From contig NC_089984.1 of NCBI RefSeq assembly GCF_036417845.1, positions 2,976,001 to 3,040,000 on the forward strand: 64,000 nt of DNA. Reading direction: 5' to 3'. The notes beneath the pieces are model-generated. The model was not told the DNA's origin. It was given only the letters and a program-made list of their open reading frames with translations, and made no database searches. The translations under genes and the position numbers were made by a program. Source of the DNA: Apteryx mantelli. Its lineage: Eukaryota; Chordata; Aves; Apterygiformes; Apterygidae. Of this stretch, positions 11,790 to 23,315 are shown piece after piece. Numbering within the stretch: position 1 is the first letter of the stretch; each line of letters opens with the position of its first letter.

Positions 11790-12390
11790 TATTGCCACTC
11801 CAGTCTTCAAAAAGGTCAAGAAGGAGGACCCAGGCAACTACAGGCCAGTCAGCCTCACCTCCATCCCTGGAAAGGTGATGGAGCAGCTCATCCTGGAGGC
11901 CATCTCTAAGCATGTGAAGGATGAGAAGGTGATCAGGAGTAGTCAGCATGGCTTCACCAAGGGGAAATCATGCTTAACCAACCTGAGAGCCTTCTATGAT
12001 GGGATGACTCCCTGAGTAGATGAGGGGAGAACAGTGGATGTTGTCTACCTTGACTTCAGCAAGGCTTTGGACCCTGTCTCTCATAACATCCTCATAGACA
12101 AGCTCAGGAAGTGTGGGCTAGATGAGTGGACAGTGAGGTGGATTGAAAATTGGCTGAACTGCAGAGCTCAGAGGGTTGTGATGAGTGGTGCAGTCTAGTT
12201 GGAGGCCTACAACCAATGGTGTCCCCCAGGGGTCAGTACTGAGTCTTGTTCAACTTCTTCATCAGTGACCTGGATGAAGGGACAGAGTGCACCCTCAGCA
12301 AGTTTGCTGATGATGCAAAACTGGGAGGAGTGGCTGATACACCAGAGGGCTCTGCTGCCATTCAGAGGGACCTTGACAGACTTGAGAGCT
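11790..12390 (+). mobile_element. CR1 LINE fragment A (ORF2 reverse transcriptase)
   Basis: The sense-strand reading runs from the [21 protein letters not shown] block through YLDFSKA and [12 protein letters not shown] to DLDRLESW. This is the central RT domain including the A motif and the FADD catalytic motif. It is truncated at both ends and contains stops, for example TGA near 12013. The last part after about 12390 no longer matches CR1. Confidence 0.85.
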
Positions 12391-12719
12391 GGGTTTCAGG
12401 GCTCGGCTTGGCCAAGCCACAGCCACCCTGACCCAGTGCAGATGACTCCTGCTGCGAGCAGGAGGTGGTGTAGGGACCGTGAGATTCCCCTCAAGCCAAG
12501 ACTTTCTTGATTCTGTGTGTTTTTATAAAACCTGTCATGAATTTAGATAAACACCATGCTCTTTACTGTGAAGATCTACCTCCATATGCTCCTTCTGCTT
12601 ATAAATACCACTCCTTTCCAGTACAAAGATCAACTACCTTTTCCTGCACTATCTTGTTTAAAAATAAATGAAGATCAAACTCATTTTCAGGAGTTGCAGC
12701 AGAATAAGAACCTCCTGGT

Positions 12720-13052
12720 ACATTTCTGCTTGGAGAAAAATCTCCCCAAAATGTTTTTGTGTGCTTCTATCTCCTGCCACTGAGGTAGGAGTTTAATATG
12801 TTATGAAGCCATAGCCATGCTAACAGTTTTTACTTAGCCCTGAGAAATTCCATACATGCAAAGCTAACAGCCATCAGTCATCACAAACTTATAATCTTCA
12901 TAAGGGTGTGTGGGACATGGGATCATCCCACACTGCTGACAACAGTCCCACTTTAAGCAGGAGGATGGAATAGACACCTGAAGAAGCAATAATTCAATGA
13001 TCCTATTAAAAGTGCACTGAGAAAATAATGATCTAATCGTTGTGATAGGCCT
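12720..13052 (+). repeat. Left arm of a 333-bp near-perfect inverted repeat
   Basis: The sequence is matched base for base, in reverse complement, by 13858-14190. I found one mismatch (near 12980: acacctg against acgcctg). It does not resemble CR1 or any family I recognise. Such high identity implies recent duplication, ongoing conversion between the arms, or an assembly artefact. Confidence 0.85.
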
Positions 13053-13081
13053 CTCCAAAATAAGTGACTTATTTTGGAGAG
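13051..13081. repeat. Perfect 14-bp hairpin with 3-nt loop at the arm/CR1 junction
   Basis: ctctccaaaataag, then tga, then cttattttggagag: the two 14-bp halves are exact reverse complements. It lies exactly between the end of the left 333-bp arm and the start of the CR1 core. Confidence 0.9.
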
Positions 13082-13084
13082 CGA

Positions 13085-13840
13085 CCGTTGCAGGCCATCA
13101 CCAGGGCAGGGGTCCTGGTGACAAAGGATGTGGAAAAGGTCAAGATACTGAATGTCTTCTTCACCTAAGTCTTTACTGGTAAGACCAGCCTTCAGGAATG
13201 ACCAGGCCTCTGAGATCAGAGGGGAGGTCTGGAGCAGTGAAGACTTACCCTCGGTGGAGGAGGATCAGGTTAGGGAACACTTAAACAAACTGGACAAACA
13301 AGTCCATGGGACCTGATGGGGTGCACAAGTGCTGAGGAGCTGGACAATGTCATTAGGAAGTCACTCTCACTTATCATGGCTATCAGGAGAGGTGCCTGAA
13401 GACCAGAAGAAAGCACATGTCACTCCAATCTTCAAAAAAGTCAAGAAGGAGGACCCAGGGAACTACAGGCCAGTCAGCCTCACCTCAGGCCCTGGAAAGG
13501 TGATGGAGCAGCTCATCCTGGATACTATTTCCAGACACGTGAAGGACAGAGAGGTGATCAGGAGTAGTCAACATGGGTTCAAAAGGGGAAGTCATGTTTA
13601 ACCTACCTGGTAGCCTTCTATGATGAGATGAATGGCTTAGTGGATGAGGAGAAAGCAGTGGATGTTGCTTATGTTGACTTTAGTAAGGCTTCCAACACTG
13701 TCTCCCCTAATATCCTTGTAGACAAGCTGATGAAGTATGGCCTAGAGAAGTGGACAGTGAGGAACTGGGAGGATTGACTTATACACCAGATGGTTGTGCT
13801 GCCATTCAGAGGGACCTTGACAGGTTAGACAGATTTACAG
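13085..13840 (+). mobile_element. CR1 LINE fragment B inside the inverted repeat
   Basis: The sense strand corresponds to the GVLVTKD...[37 protein letters not shown] and VAYVDFSKAS blocks of CR1 RT. An internal deletion joins the EKWTVR block directly to sequence matching the [18 protein letters not shown] block, removing the FADD region. It is non-coding because of frameshifts. It is a different copy from fragment A, since both contain the NYRPVSL region. Confidence 0.85.
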
Positions 13841-13845
13841 CTTCT

Positions 13846-13860
13846 TGTTAGCCACTCAGG
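13846..13860 (+). repeat. 15-bp direct repeat, left copy
   Basis: tgttagccactcagg occurs here and again at 14188-14202, bracketing the right 333-bp arm like a target-site duplication. Confidence 0.8.
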
Positions 13861-14190
13861 CCTATCACAACGATTAGATCATTATTTTCTCAGTGCACTT
13901 TTAATAGGATCATTGAATTATTGCTTCTTCAGGCGTCTATTCCATCCTCCTGCTTAAAGTGGGACTGTTGTCAGCAGTGTGGGATGATCCCATGTCCCAC
14001 ACACCCTTATGAAGATTATAAGTTTGTGATGACTGATGGCTGTTAGCTTTGCATGTATGGAATTTCTCAGGGCTAAGTAAAAACTGTTAGCATGGCTATG
14101 GCTTCATAACATATTAAACTCCTACCTCAGTGGCAGGAGATAGAAGCACACAAAAACATTTTGGGGAGATTTTTCTCCAAGCAGAAATGT
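13858..14190 (-). repeat. Right arm of the 333-bp near-perfect inverted repeat
   Basis: Reverse complement of 12720-13052 with one visible mismatch. It is flanked by 15-bp direct repeats (13846-13860 and 14188-14202), which suggests this arm is the inserted copy and the left arm the source. Confidence 0.85.
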
Positions 14191-14202
14191 TAGCCACTCA
14201 GG
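14188..14202 (+). repeat. 15-bp direct repeat, right copy
   Basis: Second copy of tgttagccactcagg. It is followed at once by ggagaaaaatctc, a motif also present near the outer end of the arms (12732 and, inverted, 14165), which gives a further short hairpin. Confidence 0.8.
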
Positions 14203-15514
14203 AGAAAAATCTCAACATGAAAACTTGACTAAAAAGGTGGAGAGTCAAAAAACAGCAACTCAGGAAGAGCAAGGATCAGCTTGTTCCATGGAACAGAGGC
14301 CAGTGTTTTCACATCTAACTGATAATTGCCTGGGCAGCAGAGAGACTCATCTGCCTGCATCGGGTGTGGTGAGCATATTCATGCTTAGCTTAATAGTATG
14401 GTAGTCCCATCTATTTATTACATGTGCTAGCCAGTAAGTAAAATAATTGTTTGCCTGTAAGATTGTGCATGATTCTGCTTGCAAGTCCCTGTACACAGAA
14501 AAAGACACCCAGTGATCCAAAGAATGGAAGGTTTTAGGAGATTCTAATCTAGAATTAGTTTATTTATTTTTTGAAATAGAAAAGGGTTTAGTCATGCCAA
14601 CAGTAGCTCGAAGTACAGTGAAAAATGGTTACAATTTTTCCGGGTTCGATGTTCATTTTCAAACAGACAGAGTTAAAGAATCCCAACCTCCAAAAATTCT
14701 GAGCACCTCCAGTTCAAAGAAAACAAAACTTCTGACACTATACATGGAATTAAGATTCAGTGAGATAAATTTACAACTTCTGAATCCCTTGTCATTTAAC
14801 AGAGAGAAAACTTCTTAGCAATTAAAAAAATGCATAGCATCATATACTTAAAGAATGAAATATATTTTTTTCACCAAAACTTAAACCAGCCAAGCAGCCT
14901 GTGAGAGTGGAAAGCTGTTTTCAAAGCATCAGTTGCAACCACCACCATCAGGCACATCATGGATCTATGTAAAACACTGCTCTTATTACTAATTCCTAAT
15001 CTGGAGAGCACAACTCAACGTTCATGAAGGTGCACCAAACCATAACCTGTATCTGAAAAGTATAATGAGAAAAAAATCAGTTCAGGGAACATCAATAAAA
15101 GTTAATCTGGCAATAGATTGCCCAATAGAAGATCAGTAACAGTATGTTATAAATTGGTATGCAGGCTTGGGAGCTGTTGCTACCAGTGTGCAAAGTAATA
15201 CTGAGGTTAATGTGGACTAATCATATCTATAATTAAGAGTGCAGCTTCAAATAATACACTTTAGGTTCTTCTTTCAAGTGAAATGAAGACATACTCATTT
15301 CATTGATAAGATGATAAGAACTCTGAGAAAGTTTTAACCATAATTGTATATTGCTTTTGAAATTGGAAGTTTTCACACAGAATGAATTATAAAGTGCTAT
15401 AGCCTCTCCTACCCCACTGAACACCAGTGTGGTCATGTATCAGGGAATCAACTAGGTGTGAAATCATCTACATGATTGCAAATATTTACCTTATTACTGC
15501 ATCTAGATCTGAAA
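14203..15514. other. Intergenic, no recognised feature
   Basis: AT-rich single-copy-looking sequence. No exon motif or repeat family was identified. Confidence 0.5.
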
Positions 15515-15600
15515 CAAAAGATCACAGGATAAGTTGGGTTGGAAGGGACCTCTGGAGTTTATCTCATCCAACTTCCTGCTCAAAGCAGGGCTCATATGGC
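15515..15600 (-). mobile_element. CR1 3'-end fragment, antisense
   Basis: agttgggttggaagggacct followed by tccaact...ctgctcaaagcaggg is the reverse complement of the CR1 3' terminus (ccctgctt...agcagg..gttgga...aggtcccttccaacc). Confidence 0.75.
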
Positions 15601-18448
15601 ATAGCTGCAGGTTCAAAGGCCCTTGCTCCATAACTGAAGTCTTCTGGCCTCCCCTAGGAAGCAGAACTGAAAAACAAAATCTTTGCTGCCAACCTTTAAC
15701 AAAACTGTCAGCAAAACTGAGCAGGTGATGCTCCACTAAGACCGTGTTTGAAACTCCAGGCTTTGGCACCTTTCCAAAGGCATTCGCAGTCTTGGAGGTG
15801 CTTTCTGAGTTACAGATGGCAGCTGACACTCTCCCTTCGGCTTTAGAGGGACCAGGATTTCATGCTCCAAGTCCAGCCCTTTCTGGATTGATATCCAGCT
15901 GTTGGAAGGGGTACCCAAAATCATATCGTCATCCTCTCAAATCTTATGTTGTATCTGAAGCGGGCTTGTGTCTACTGCAGCAAATTATAGAAACACAGGA
16001 GCCAAGGACCAGCAGATACAGCTCCTGCTATCACACTCACCACGTCAAAAAGTTATTTGGATATAAAACTCATTGAGCTCCACCCAGAAACTATCCTGCA
16101 GTCTTTTTTGCCCCCTGTTCCAACAGAGCCTGTATTAAGACCTGCCTGTTCAGATGAGAGCTGGAATTTCCAGCCAAAATGTGTCAATTGCTAACTTTTA
16201 TCCATGTTCTCATGAGCTTGATTTGAACTTTAGCCCACATAATGTTTTGACCTCTTTAATTATTTAGAATTAAAAAATAGGGTGAGAGTGTATTTCTTCC
16301 CACACAGGTTCTAATCACCATGAATTTATGGCCAGTTGTCAAAAACGGTGGGCAGCATCTTGCTCCTGATCCAGATGAGGTAAAAATACTCTAGAATATC
16401 TTGGCCTTGCAACAGATTACTATAGATTTATGCAGTGAGTTACTAGTTTGGAGAGAGAGGAGAAAACTAGGAGACAGAGAAGTTCTTAAACCATGCATCA
16501 GCAGAACTGCTCAACAGACCTTCCAGGCTCCTTAAATGAGCAAAACCCAACTCTATTATCAACATAGATGAGAAAAAACAGATCTATAATCAATATAAAT
16601 TGCAATTTCCCTCCAAAAATCCTCAGTTCTTGATGACGTGAATGTGTTTGCTTTGGGAAAACACCCTCACAGCAATTGTGTTTCTGCAGGATACCAGATG
16701 CACAGCTGAGTACGCATCCTCCATTACTGCAGGGTGCTATTGAAGCTTCCTCCATTTCAAGAGGACCACCTCACTATCACCTGAGAGGTATTGTGAAGGA
16801 CCTCCCATTTGCGAGAACAAAAATTTCATCCACCTTTTAACCTGTGCAGCTTTAAAGGGATTTATGTTCAGGCCGTTGTCTTCACATGCATCACAGACTA
16901 GCAATACTTCACCCCGGCCTAATTCTTCTTTTGTGAGAGAATGATTCTGGCACAAAAGACTAGTCTGATTATTTCAGAGAGAGCTGAATGTTCATGAGAA
17001 GAGCAACCTCTTACACCATTTCTTCATTGGTCTGCTTTTACCACTTACAAAAACTGAAGCCTCTGAGGGATGCTTGGATGAGTGCTCCCAAGTATGGTTC
17101 ATTTCTTTTTCTCACTCTAAATGTGTCCAGGGAGAATTTATTGCATCTACATGCAACAAAAACTGTGCTTTAATCAATATGCTTCAAATTAACTAGCAGC
17201 CAGAACTTGCCCTGGTGGCTGTGTCTGAGACTAGATGGTTTGCCAATACACTCATGTCTCTGAAGAATTTTCTGTCAAGGAAAGTAAGAAAAATGCTTTG
17301 TCTATAAATTTCCAGGACATCCCAAAAGGGCTATTTTTCCAAGCCATAAGAAATTTGGGGGGATATAGAAATCACAGCATCAATGTGATGAATTACCAGC
17401 TTTCTTCCTACCATTTTCTCTCCCGCTTCCAGCTATCATTTGGTTCTTGCATGCAGCTACTCTTCCCAGCATCTCTTTTCAATCATTTTCAATCATTTCA
17501 TCTTTTTCCAGGCACAAGTTTTGATTTTTTCAGCTTTTTTTGACATTTCTGAATAATCAAGTGGAGGTATGGATGTATTTAACACCTGAAAATACCTGCT
17601 TTCTCAAGTACATGTTCTGAGTGTGGTAAAAAATAGATAAATCCTGAAATAATCAGCTATAATTTCTGTTCACAGCTGTAGGGAAAAAAAAAAGAAAGAA
17701 ACTAAATCCTTGAGACCAGAGCAATCCCAGATGAAAGCACAGAAAGCTGTGAACTGGTGAGAAGGCATAGAGAAAAACACAAATAGAGGCAGAGTTAGAA
17801 GAAATATTAACTGTGAAACTCCTGTTGTGCCCAGCGTGATCCACTTGTCTGAACTGCTATATCCCCATCACCTCTCAACATTTACAAAGGAATATAAAGG
17901 GCTTAGGTCTGCCCTCTCGTAACACTCATGATTAATTCCCTCCCCTGGCAGTCTCCAGACGTCAAGTCTGCATTTTGCCTTCTTGCTGCTTCATTCATGA
18001 TAGGATAATTTCAGTGCATAAAATGTGAGTGGACGAAGGAACCTCTTTGCTCTTTAATTTTGTTTTGGGTATGTCATGGCCAAAGCCCTTTTGAATAAAA
18101 TGCAGGTTTAGCATAAGGAATTTTACTTATGAAAATATGTGCTTCTATGTCACCTTTTAAATGAAACCACTTAATTGCCCAGCACGGGCCCTTCAAAGAG
18201 GTGGGTGACAGCTCATCGCTGCCTGGCCTGTGGGCTGCTTCTCCACTGGTCACGGTGATCTTGTCCTGGTGCTGAGGTGCACCCAACCCTGCAGTCCACT
18301 CGCAGGCATTGCTGGTGTTGGTCAAAGTGCTAATCAGCAAGGAAATTGCTTAACAAAGTGGGAATCTAACAGTGTGTAGGCTGGCAAGCCAGCCAGGACT
18401 CAAACAACATCAGATGATTTGCGTTAAGTTCTCACAGAGTGTCTTGGC

Positions 18449-18470
18449 TGTGTGTGTGTGTGTGTGTGTG
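18449..18470. repeat. (TG)n microsatellite
   Basis: Eleven uninterrupted TG units. Confidence 0.9.
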
Positions 18471-20103
18471 CCTGGAGATGGAGCTCGTAGCTCCTAGGAT
18501 GTTATAGGGGGAAGAATACGAACAGCCTGGCATGTTGATGGAGGTTATAAAAGTTAGAGATCTGAGAAAATTTTAAACATTTTTTTTCAGAAAACTGGGG
18601 AGGAGAGAGAGAGATTTAAATAACAAATCTTCCTTTCCACCCCTTTCCAAGTAAATGATTGTATTCAGAGGTGAGCAGCCTTTAAAGATGGAGTCTGTAG
18701 CAGAAGACAGGTGTATGAGCCTCCCCACCACCCGTGGTGCATTGGAGTATCAGCTGGGCAGCCTTTCCCCATCGCAGCTGCACCCAGCGCAGAGAAATGC
18801 TGTCACTGTGGGTTCATGACAGCTCCCTCCTTTGTTTCAGACTGATGCTCGGAAAGGGACAGAAAGAGATGGTATTGGTTCTGCTTCCAGTGGAAATGCC
18901 AAGAGGACAACCCTGAGGATGTGATTTGGTGTTTAACGTGGAATCAGATCACTGCCTTCTTAAGCCTTTGATGGAGGTGTTGCAAGGGGGAATAAGTGAC
19001 AATCCTTGTGAGTTAAGACAAACATCAGTGTTCTCTGGTAATCAGATTAGTGTTACTTATCCTCTAGGATCACTCTGATGGGGAAGGAAGCGACAAACAC
19101 AGGACACAAGGGTCTGAACTTGCTGGGCACCTCCATGCACCTGGAAAGTTGTCCCAGTGCCTGCAGCTCTCCTCAGCATATGGCCAGCTCTGGGCACCTC
19201 AGCCTATGGCTGCAGCATGGTCAAGAGGGCACCCAGGACCTAGTAGTCAGAACACACCAGGAGCGGGATCTCCTCCGAGTGAGCGTGTCCAAGGCCATGT
19301 ACTCCTGCCCCAGCAGTGCTGAGCAGGGCACTCCCCATCTTGCTTGTCCATGCTGGGCAGACAGTGAGATGTGGTGCCAAAAGGAACAGGCTAGGACCAC
19401 CCTGACTGCCCTACCAGCCTCCAACTCTGAAGAAAGACTGGTGCTGAGACCGGCCCTTTCATAACATCCATGGTTCCCTCTCCCTCTGTCAGAGGCTTTC
19501 ACAACCCTCCACCTTCTTCCCCTGGGACCTCAAGGCTTTTAGCACATGCCAGCCCAGATGAGTGCCACAGCAGCATCTCAGTTCATTTTCAAGCCAGCAG
19601 GCTGTGACTCGCTCTTCCAGGAGCCCGTGAGCCCTGCAGCAAAAATGTGTTTGGAGTCCTTTTACTTAGGAATACATTCGTCCGTCAGCCGAGAGAGATT
19701 CTGCTGACTGGGATGGTGGTGAATTCCAACATGTGAGCTTAAGTTACCCTTTTCAAATAAAACACCATCTAATGAAATAGGGCTGCTCCTCCCGTGGAGC
19801 AACCATGGCCTCACAGCAGTGCTGAGGTTCATCGGTGCCCCAGATGAAATCATGTGGCACCAGTCAGGGATAGTGAACCAGGCTGGGGAGCAACAGGGCA
19901 CTACCTTTGGGGTGGTGCACAGTCTGTCATAGCAGTGGTGACCAGGAATTTGCAGTCCAGCCTCCTGCTTGCAGAAGGACTGTTGCCAGTGCCAGGTTGG
20001 GGCTGCCGTGACTCTGTCTTGCTGAGACAGACCTGTCCAACTGCAGAGCAGCATCCAGGTTAAAGCACTGGTGGAAAACAATATTGCCAGCCTAGCACAT
20101 GAA

Positions 20104-20183
20104 AAATAATTAATAGTAATTAATTATTCAGTAATTAATGCATTAGATTATTCAGTAATTAATTATTGTTATAATTAATGCAT
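20104..20183. repeat. AT-rich tandem/palindromic patch
   Basis: The unit attattcagtaattaat occurs twice, about 23 bp apart, among several taattaat palindromes and two copies of attaatgcat. It is probably a simple-sequence region. Confidence 0.6.
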
Positions 20184-21014
20184 CAGAGGTTTCTGGTCTA
20201 GCTCCTGCAGTGCAGAGCATGGGCCCAGGTGACCATGAAGCACAAAGCACTGCTGTCCCACCAGGCTGGATTTCAAGTTATCAGATCGGCAGTCAAGATA
20301 TCTGAACGGTCCTGTTTTTGCTGTCTGAACAAGAACAGAGAAATTCAGAGTTACAAAAAGTCACGATCCAGATCCTCCTTTGTCTCAAAGCACCAGCATG
20401 TTCATCCAAACCACAAAATATGCTAACCTCTGTTCCCCATCCTGGCTCCCAGGGAGCTCCCAGCTGTGTCACAGCCTCTTGTTTTGGTCCCATGCCTAAG
20501 TATCCTGCAGAATCAGTCAGTTTGGCTATTTGAATACACATGATCCAGTATTAATCTCTCTAAGGCCAGCGTGGAGTCTCACACACCCTACCAGGAACAG
20601 ATCCAAGAGATGCAACACTGCTTTGTGTGGCACATTTTCCTAAGAAGAGCTTTGTGTAGCATGAAAGGATTGTGATCACCATGATCACTGGCTTCTCTTG
20701 CAGGGCATCAGTGAACTGTGTTAATCACTGAAGCAGCTTCAAGCTACATTGTTCTAAAATATTGCATCCCATGTATTCTATTATTGCATGAAAACATGTA
20801 AACTCCACAGTGGTAATGTGCTCTAGCATACGGTCCCTTGGTGACTAGTAGTTAAGTTCCTTTGTACAAAATGTCTCACACAAATCTTCAGGAAATACAT
20901 ATACATGAGAAAGGTTCTAATTCCAAATATGGATCTGCTTTGTGTAAATTTCAAGTATTTTTCTATGATCTTCTTATATTTAGTTCTGTTCCAAGATATA
21001 TTCTATTAACAGTT

Positions 21015-21800
21015 GAGACTGACAGAATGATAGTCAGGTTGAGGTTGGAGGCACCCTGGAGGGCCTCCAGTTTGACCCCTGTCTAAAGCAGGGCCAGCTT
21101 CACAGGTAGAACAGGTTGCCCAGGGCTGTATCCAGATGGGTCTGGGCAACCCCTGAGTTTGGAGATCCCTATTGTCTCTGTAACCCCTTTGGGCAGTGGA
21201 GGATGCAGTTGGATCCCCCTTCACCTTCTCATCTCCTGGCTGAACAAGTCCAGCTCCCACAGCCTCTCCTCATATGCCCTGGCCTCCAGCCTCACCATTG
21301 CCATGGCCCTGCTCTGGACTTGTTCCAGTTTGTCAACATCTCTCTTACAGTGGGGACCCCAAACTGGACACAGTATCCAGATTTGGCCTTCCCAGTGCTG
21401 AGCAGAGGGAATAGCTGCTTCCCTGGGCTTGCTGGCTGTGCTCGTGCTGTTCCAGCCCCGCAGGGGGCTGGCCTTCCTTGCTGCAAGGGCGCGCTGCTGA
21501 CTCTTGGCCAATGCGATGTGCCCGAGGACCCCCAGCCCTTGTCTGCAGAGCTGCTCCTCCAGCCAGTATGAGCCCTTCCATCTGTATAGGGCTGCTCTGT
21601 CCCAGGGCAGGACTTTGCTTTTTTTTTTTTTGTTGCCCTTCAGATGGTTCCTGCTGGCCCATTCTCCCTGCCTGTCAAGGTCCCCCTGAAGCCATGCTCT
21701 CTGGTGTGTTAAAGGCTCCCACCCCATTTTGGTGTTGTCCAGAAAGTTGCCAAGGGTGCTTTCCAGCCTACTGCCAGGTCTCTGGTAGAGAAGTTAAACA
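21015..21800 (-). mobile_element. CR1 LINE 3' portion, antisense
   Basis: Read on the minus strand, it contains the CR1 3' ORF2/UTR text: '...tctcttacagtggggac' (VQFG.P.), 'agcctctcctcatatgc' (AYEERLWEL) and the terminal agacctcca/ccctgctt block. The antisense frame at 21221-21727 contains VREMLTNWNKSRA-like and AYEERLWELDLFSQEM segments. It is degraded. Confidence 0.8.
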
Positions 21801-22089
21801 ATATCTGCTTTACTATCTATACCTGAAGAACACCACTTGCTAGAGCCATTGGCTCATAACCTTTGAGCTTGATGGTTCAGCTAGTTGTACTTACCTTGTA
21901 ATCCACCCATCCAGCACATTTCACCTCAGTTTGGCTACCAGGATACTACGAGAGACAGCCTGAATGTGTTTACAGCCCGAGTGAAGTCATGCTAAATAGA
22001 ATCCTCTGACATTAAAGCTGAAACGCACCGCTGATGAACGGTAGTGGGTAATGAAGACCTTCCTGTTCCCTAGTACAGGGGTCACGCTA

Positions 22090-22440
22090 GGAGAAACGAG
22101 ACTGTGAGGAGAGGAAGAGAGAGCTGGGCCTGTTGGATCTGCCACAGGGAGGCTGGGGAGATCTGTGAGCAGCCCCTGACTGTGGGATAGGCAGAGACAG
22201 AAGGGATGGATGGGGTCAAACCCTTCTTGGCAGCAGCAGGCGATATAACAAGGGGCAATGACCATAGATCACAGCCCAGGGGGTTCAGGTTGAACATGAG
22301 GAAGCACTTTTCCTCCAGAGTGGGAGCATCCTTGGGTCAGCTCACCAGGGAGGTCAGGAATGTACGTCCTGGGGGGTTTCAGGGCTTGATTGGGCCAAGC
22401 CATGGCTGACTCAAAATTAGGTTGGCAGCGGTCCCACTCT
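22090..22440 (+). mobile_element. Probable degraded CR1 3' fragment
   Basis: 'acaaggggcaatgacc...cagggggttcaggttgaacatgaggaag' resembles the CR1 block GN.HKL....FHLNMRK. Its ends are uncertain. Confidence 0.45.
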
Positions 22441-22849
22441 GAATAGGAGGTTAGATCAGAAACCTCCCAAGTTTCCTTCCAAAAATGCATACGGGACTCT
22501 GTGGTGACCAGTAACATCAAAGATGGTAGGATACCTCCTGGATTCAGCATGATGCCAAGTGCAACATGTCTCAGAAGCACAGCAAAATGCTTTGGAGAAA
22601 AATAGGAAAAATAAGCACTAAATCATGAATTGTTTACTACAAGTGACGTGGCCTTATGATATACAAGGAAACCATAACTAATGCAAACTTTTCTTCATGA
22701 ATAACATTTATTAAGTTTTTGTTTCTGCTGATGACTTTGTTCTCCATAGAGAAAAGGCTTAGGATAGGCTTTTTCAGAAAAGGAACAGAGGATAAAACAT
22801 AGAAAATGGTTGCACTACTGCATAGATACATGGTGTGCCCTCGTCTTGA

Positions 22850-23315
22850 GTGCTGGGTATCATTTTGGTCCCCTCACCCCATGTTAAAAGGAAAGTGGTA
22901 GAATACATTTTGGAGAAATTCGGAGAAATTTTGGATGACCAAAGCTGTGAAATGGCTTTGTATGATAAACTGAGAGACTAAGTCTTCAGTCTACTTGAAA
23001 TTTTCTCAGCCTGAGGAAAGATGATCAAGGTTTTCAAAATCCTCAGTGATGTGAAGAGAGAGAGTGGAGATGGGTCATTTTACTAGACATAAGGACATAA
23101 TCCTTCCCCATTAGAGTGGTGCCACCCTGGGGCAGGGCCCTGAGCAGATGGGGATCACCATCCTTGGGGATTGCTGAGACTTGCCTGGAAATGGCCCTGA
23201 GCAACCTGCTCTACCTGTGACATTGGCCCTGCAGTGAGCTGGGGCCGGACTGGAGACCCCCACCCAAGGGTGCCTCTAGCCTGAGCCTGGCTGTGATTGT
23301 GTGATTCCTCCTGCA
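22850..23315 (+). mobile_element. CR1 LINE 3' fragment, sense
   Basis: A clear CR1 tail lies at 23110-23310: 'tggccctgagcaacctgct', 'tggccctgcagtgagctggg', 'ggactggagacc' and 'gctgtgattgtgtgattcc'. The upstream part (22850-23110) matches the weaker 'gagagacta..cttcagtc..' region of older subfamilies. Confidence 0.65.

Larger units (their letters stand above)
15601..21014. other. Intergenic stretch without recognised genes
   Basis: Searched on the minus strand for the missing exons 1-6 of lipase pseudogene 2 (GHSQG, QHGLL, MPELAQ blocks) and none was seen. It contains a short TG repeat at 18449-18470 and an AT-rich palindromic patch at about 20104-20183. The longest ORF (about 139 codons) has no recognisable motif. 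Confidence 0.5.

Noticed and set aside
12720-14190. Classic DNA transposon with terminal inverted repeats
   Set aside because: No target-site duplication flanks the whole unit and no transposase is present. The core is CR1, and the 15-bp direct repeats bracket only one arm.
19662-20081. 139-codon minus-strand ORF
   Set aside because: No family motif, no splice context and no similarity to neighbouring genes.
21221-21727. 168-codon minus-strand ORF
   Set aside because: It is CR1 3' ORF2 sequence with frameshifts, not a host gene.
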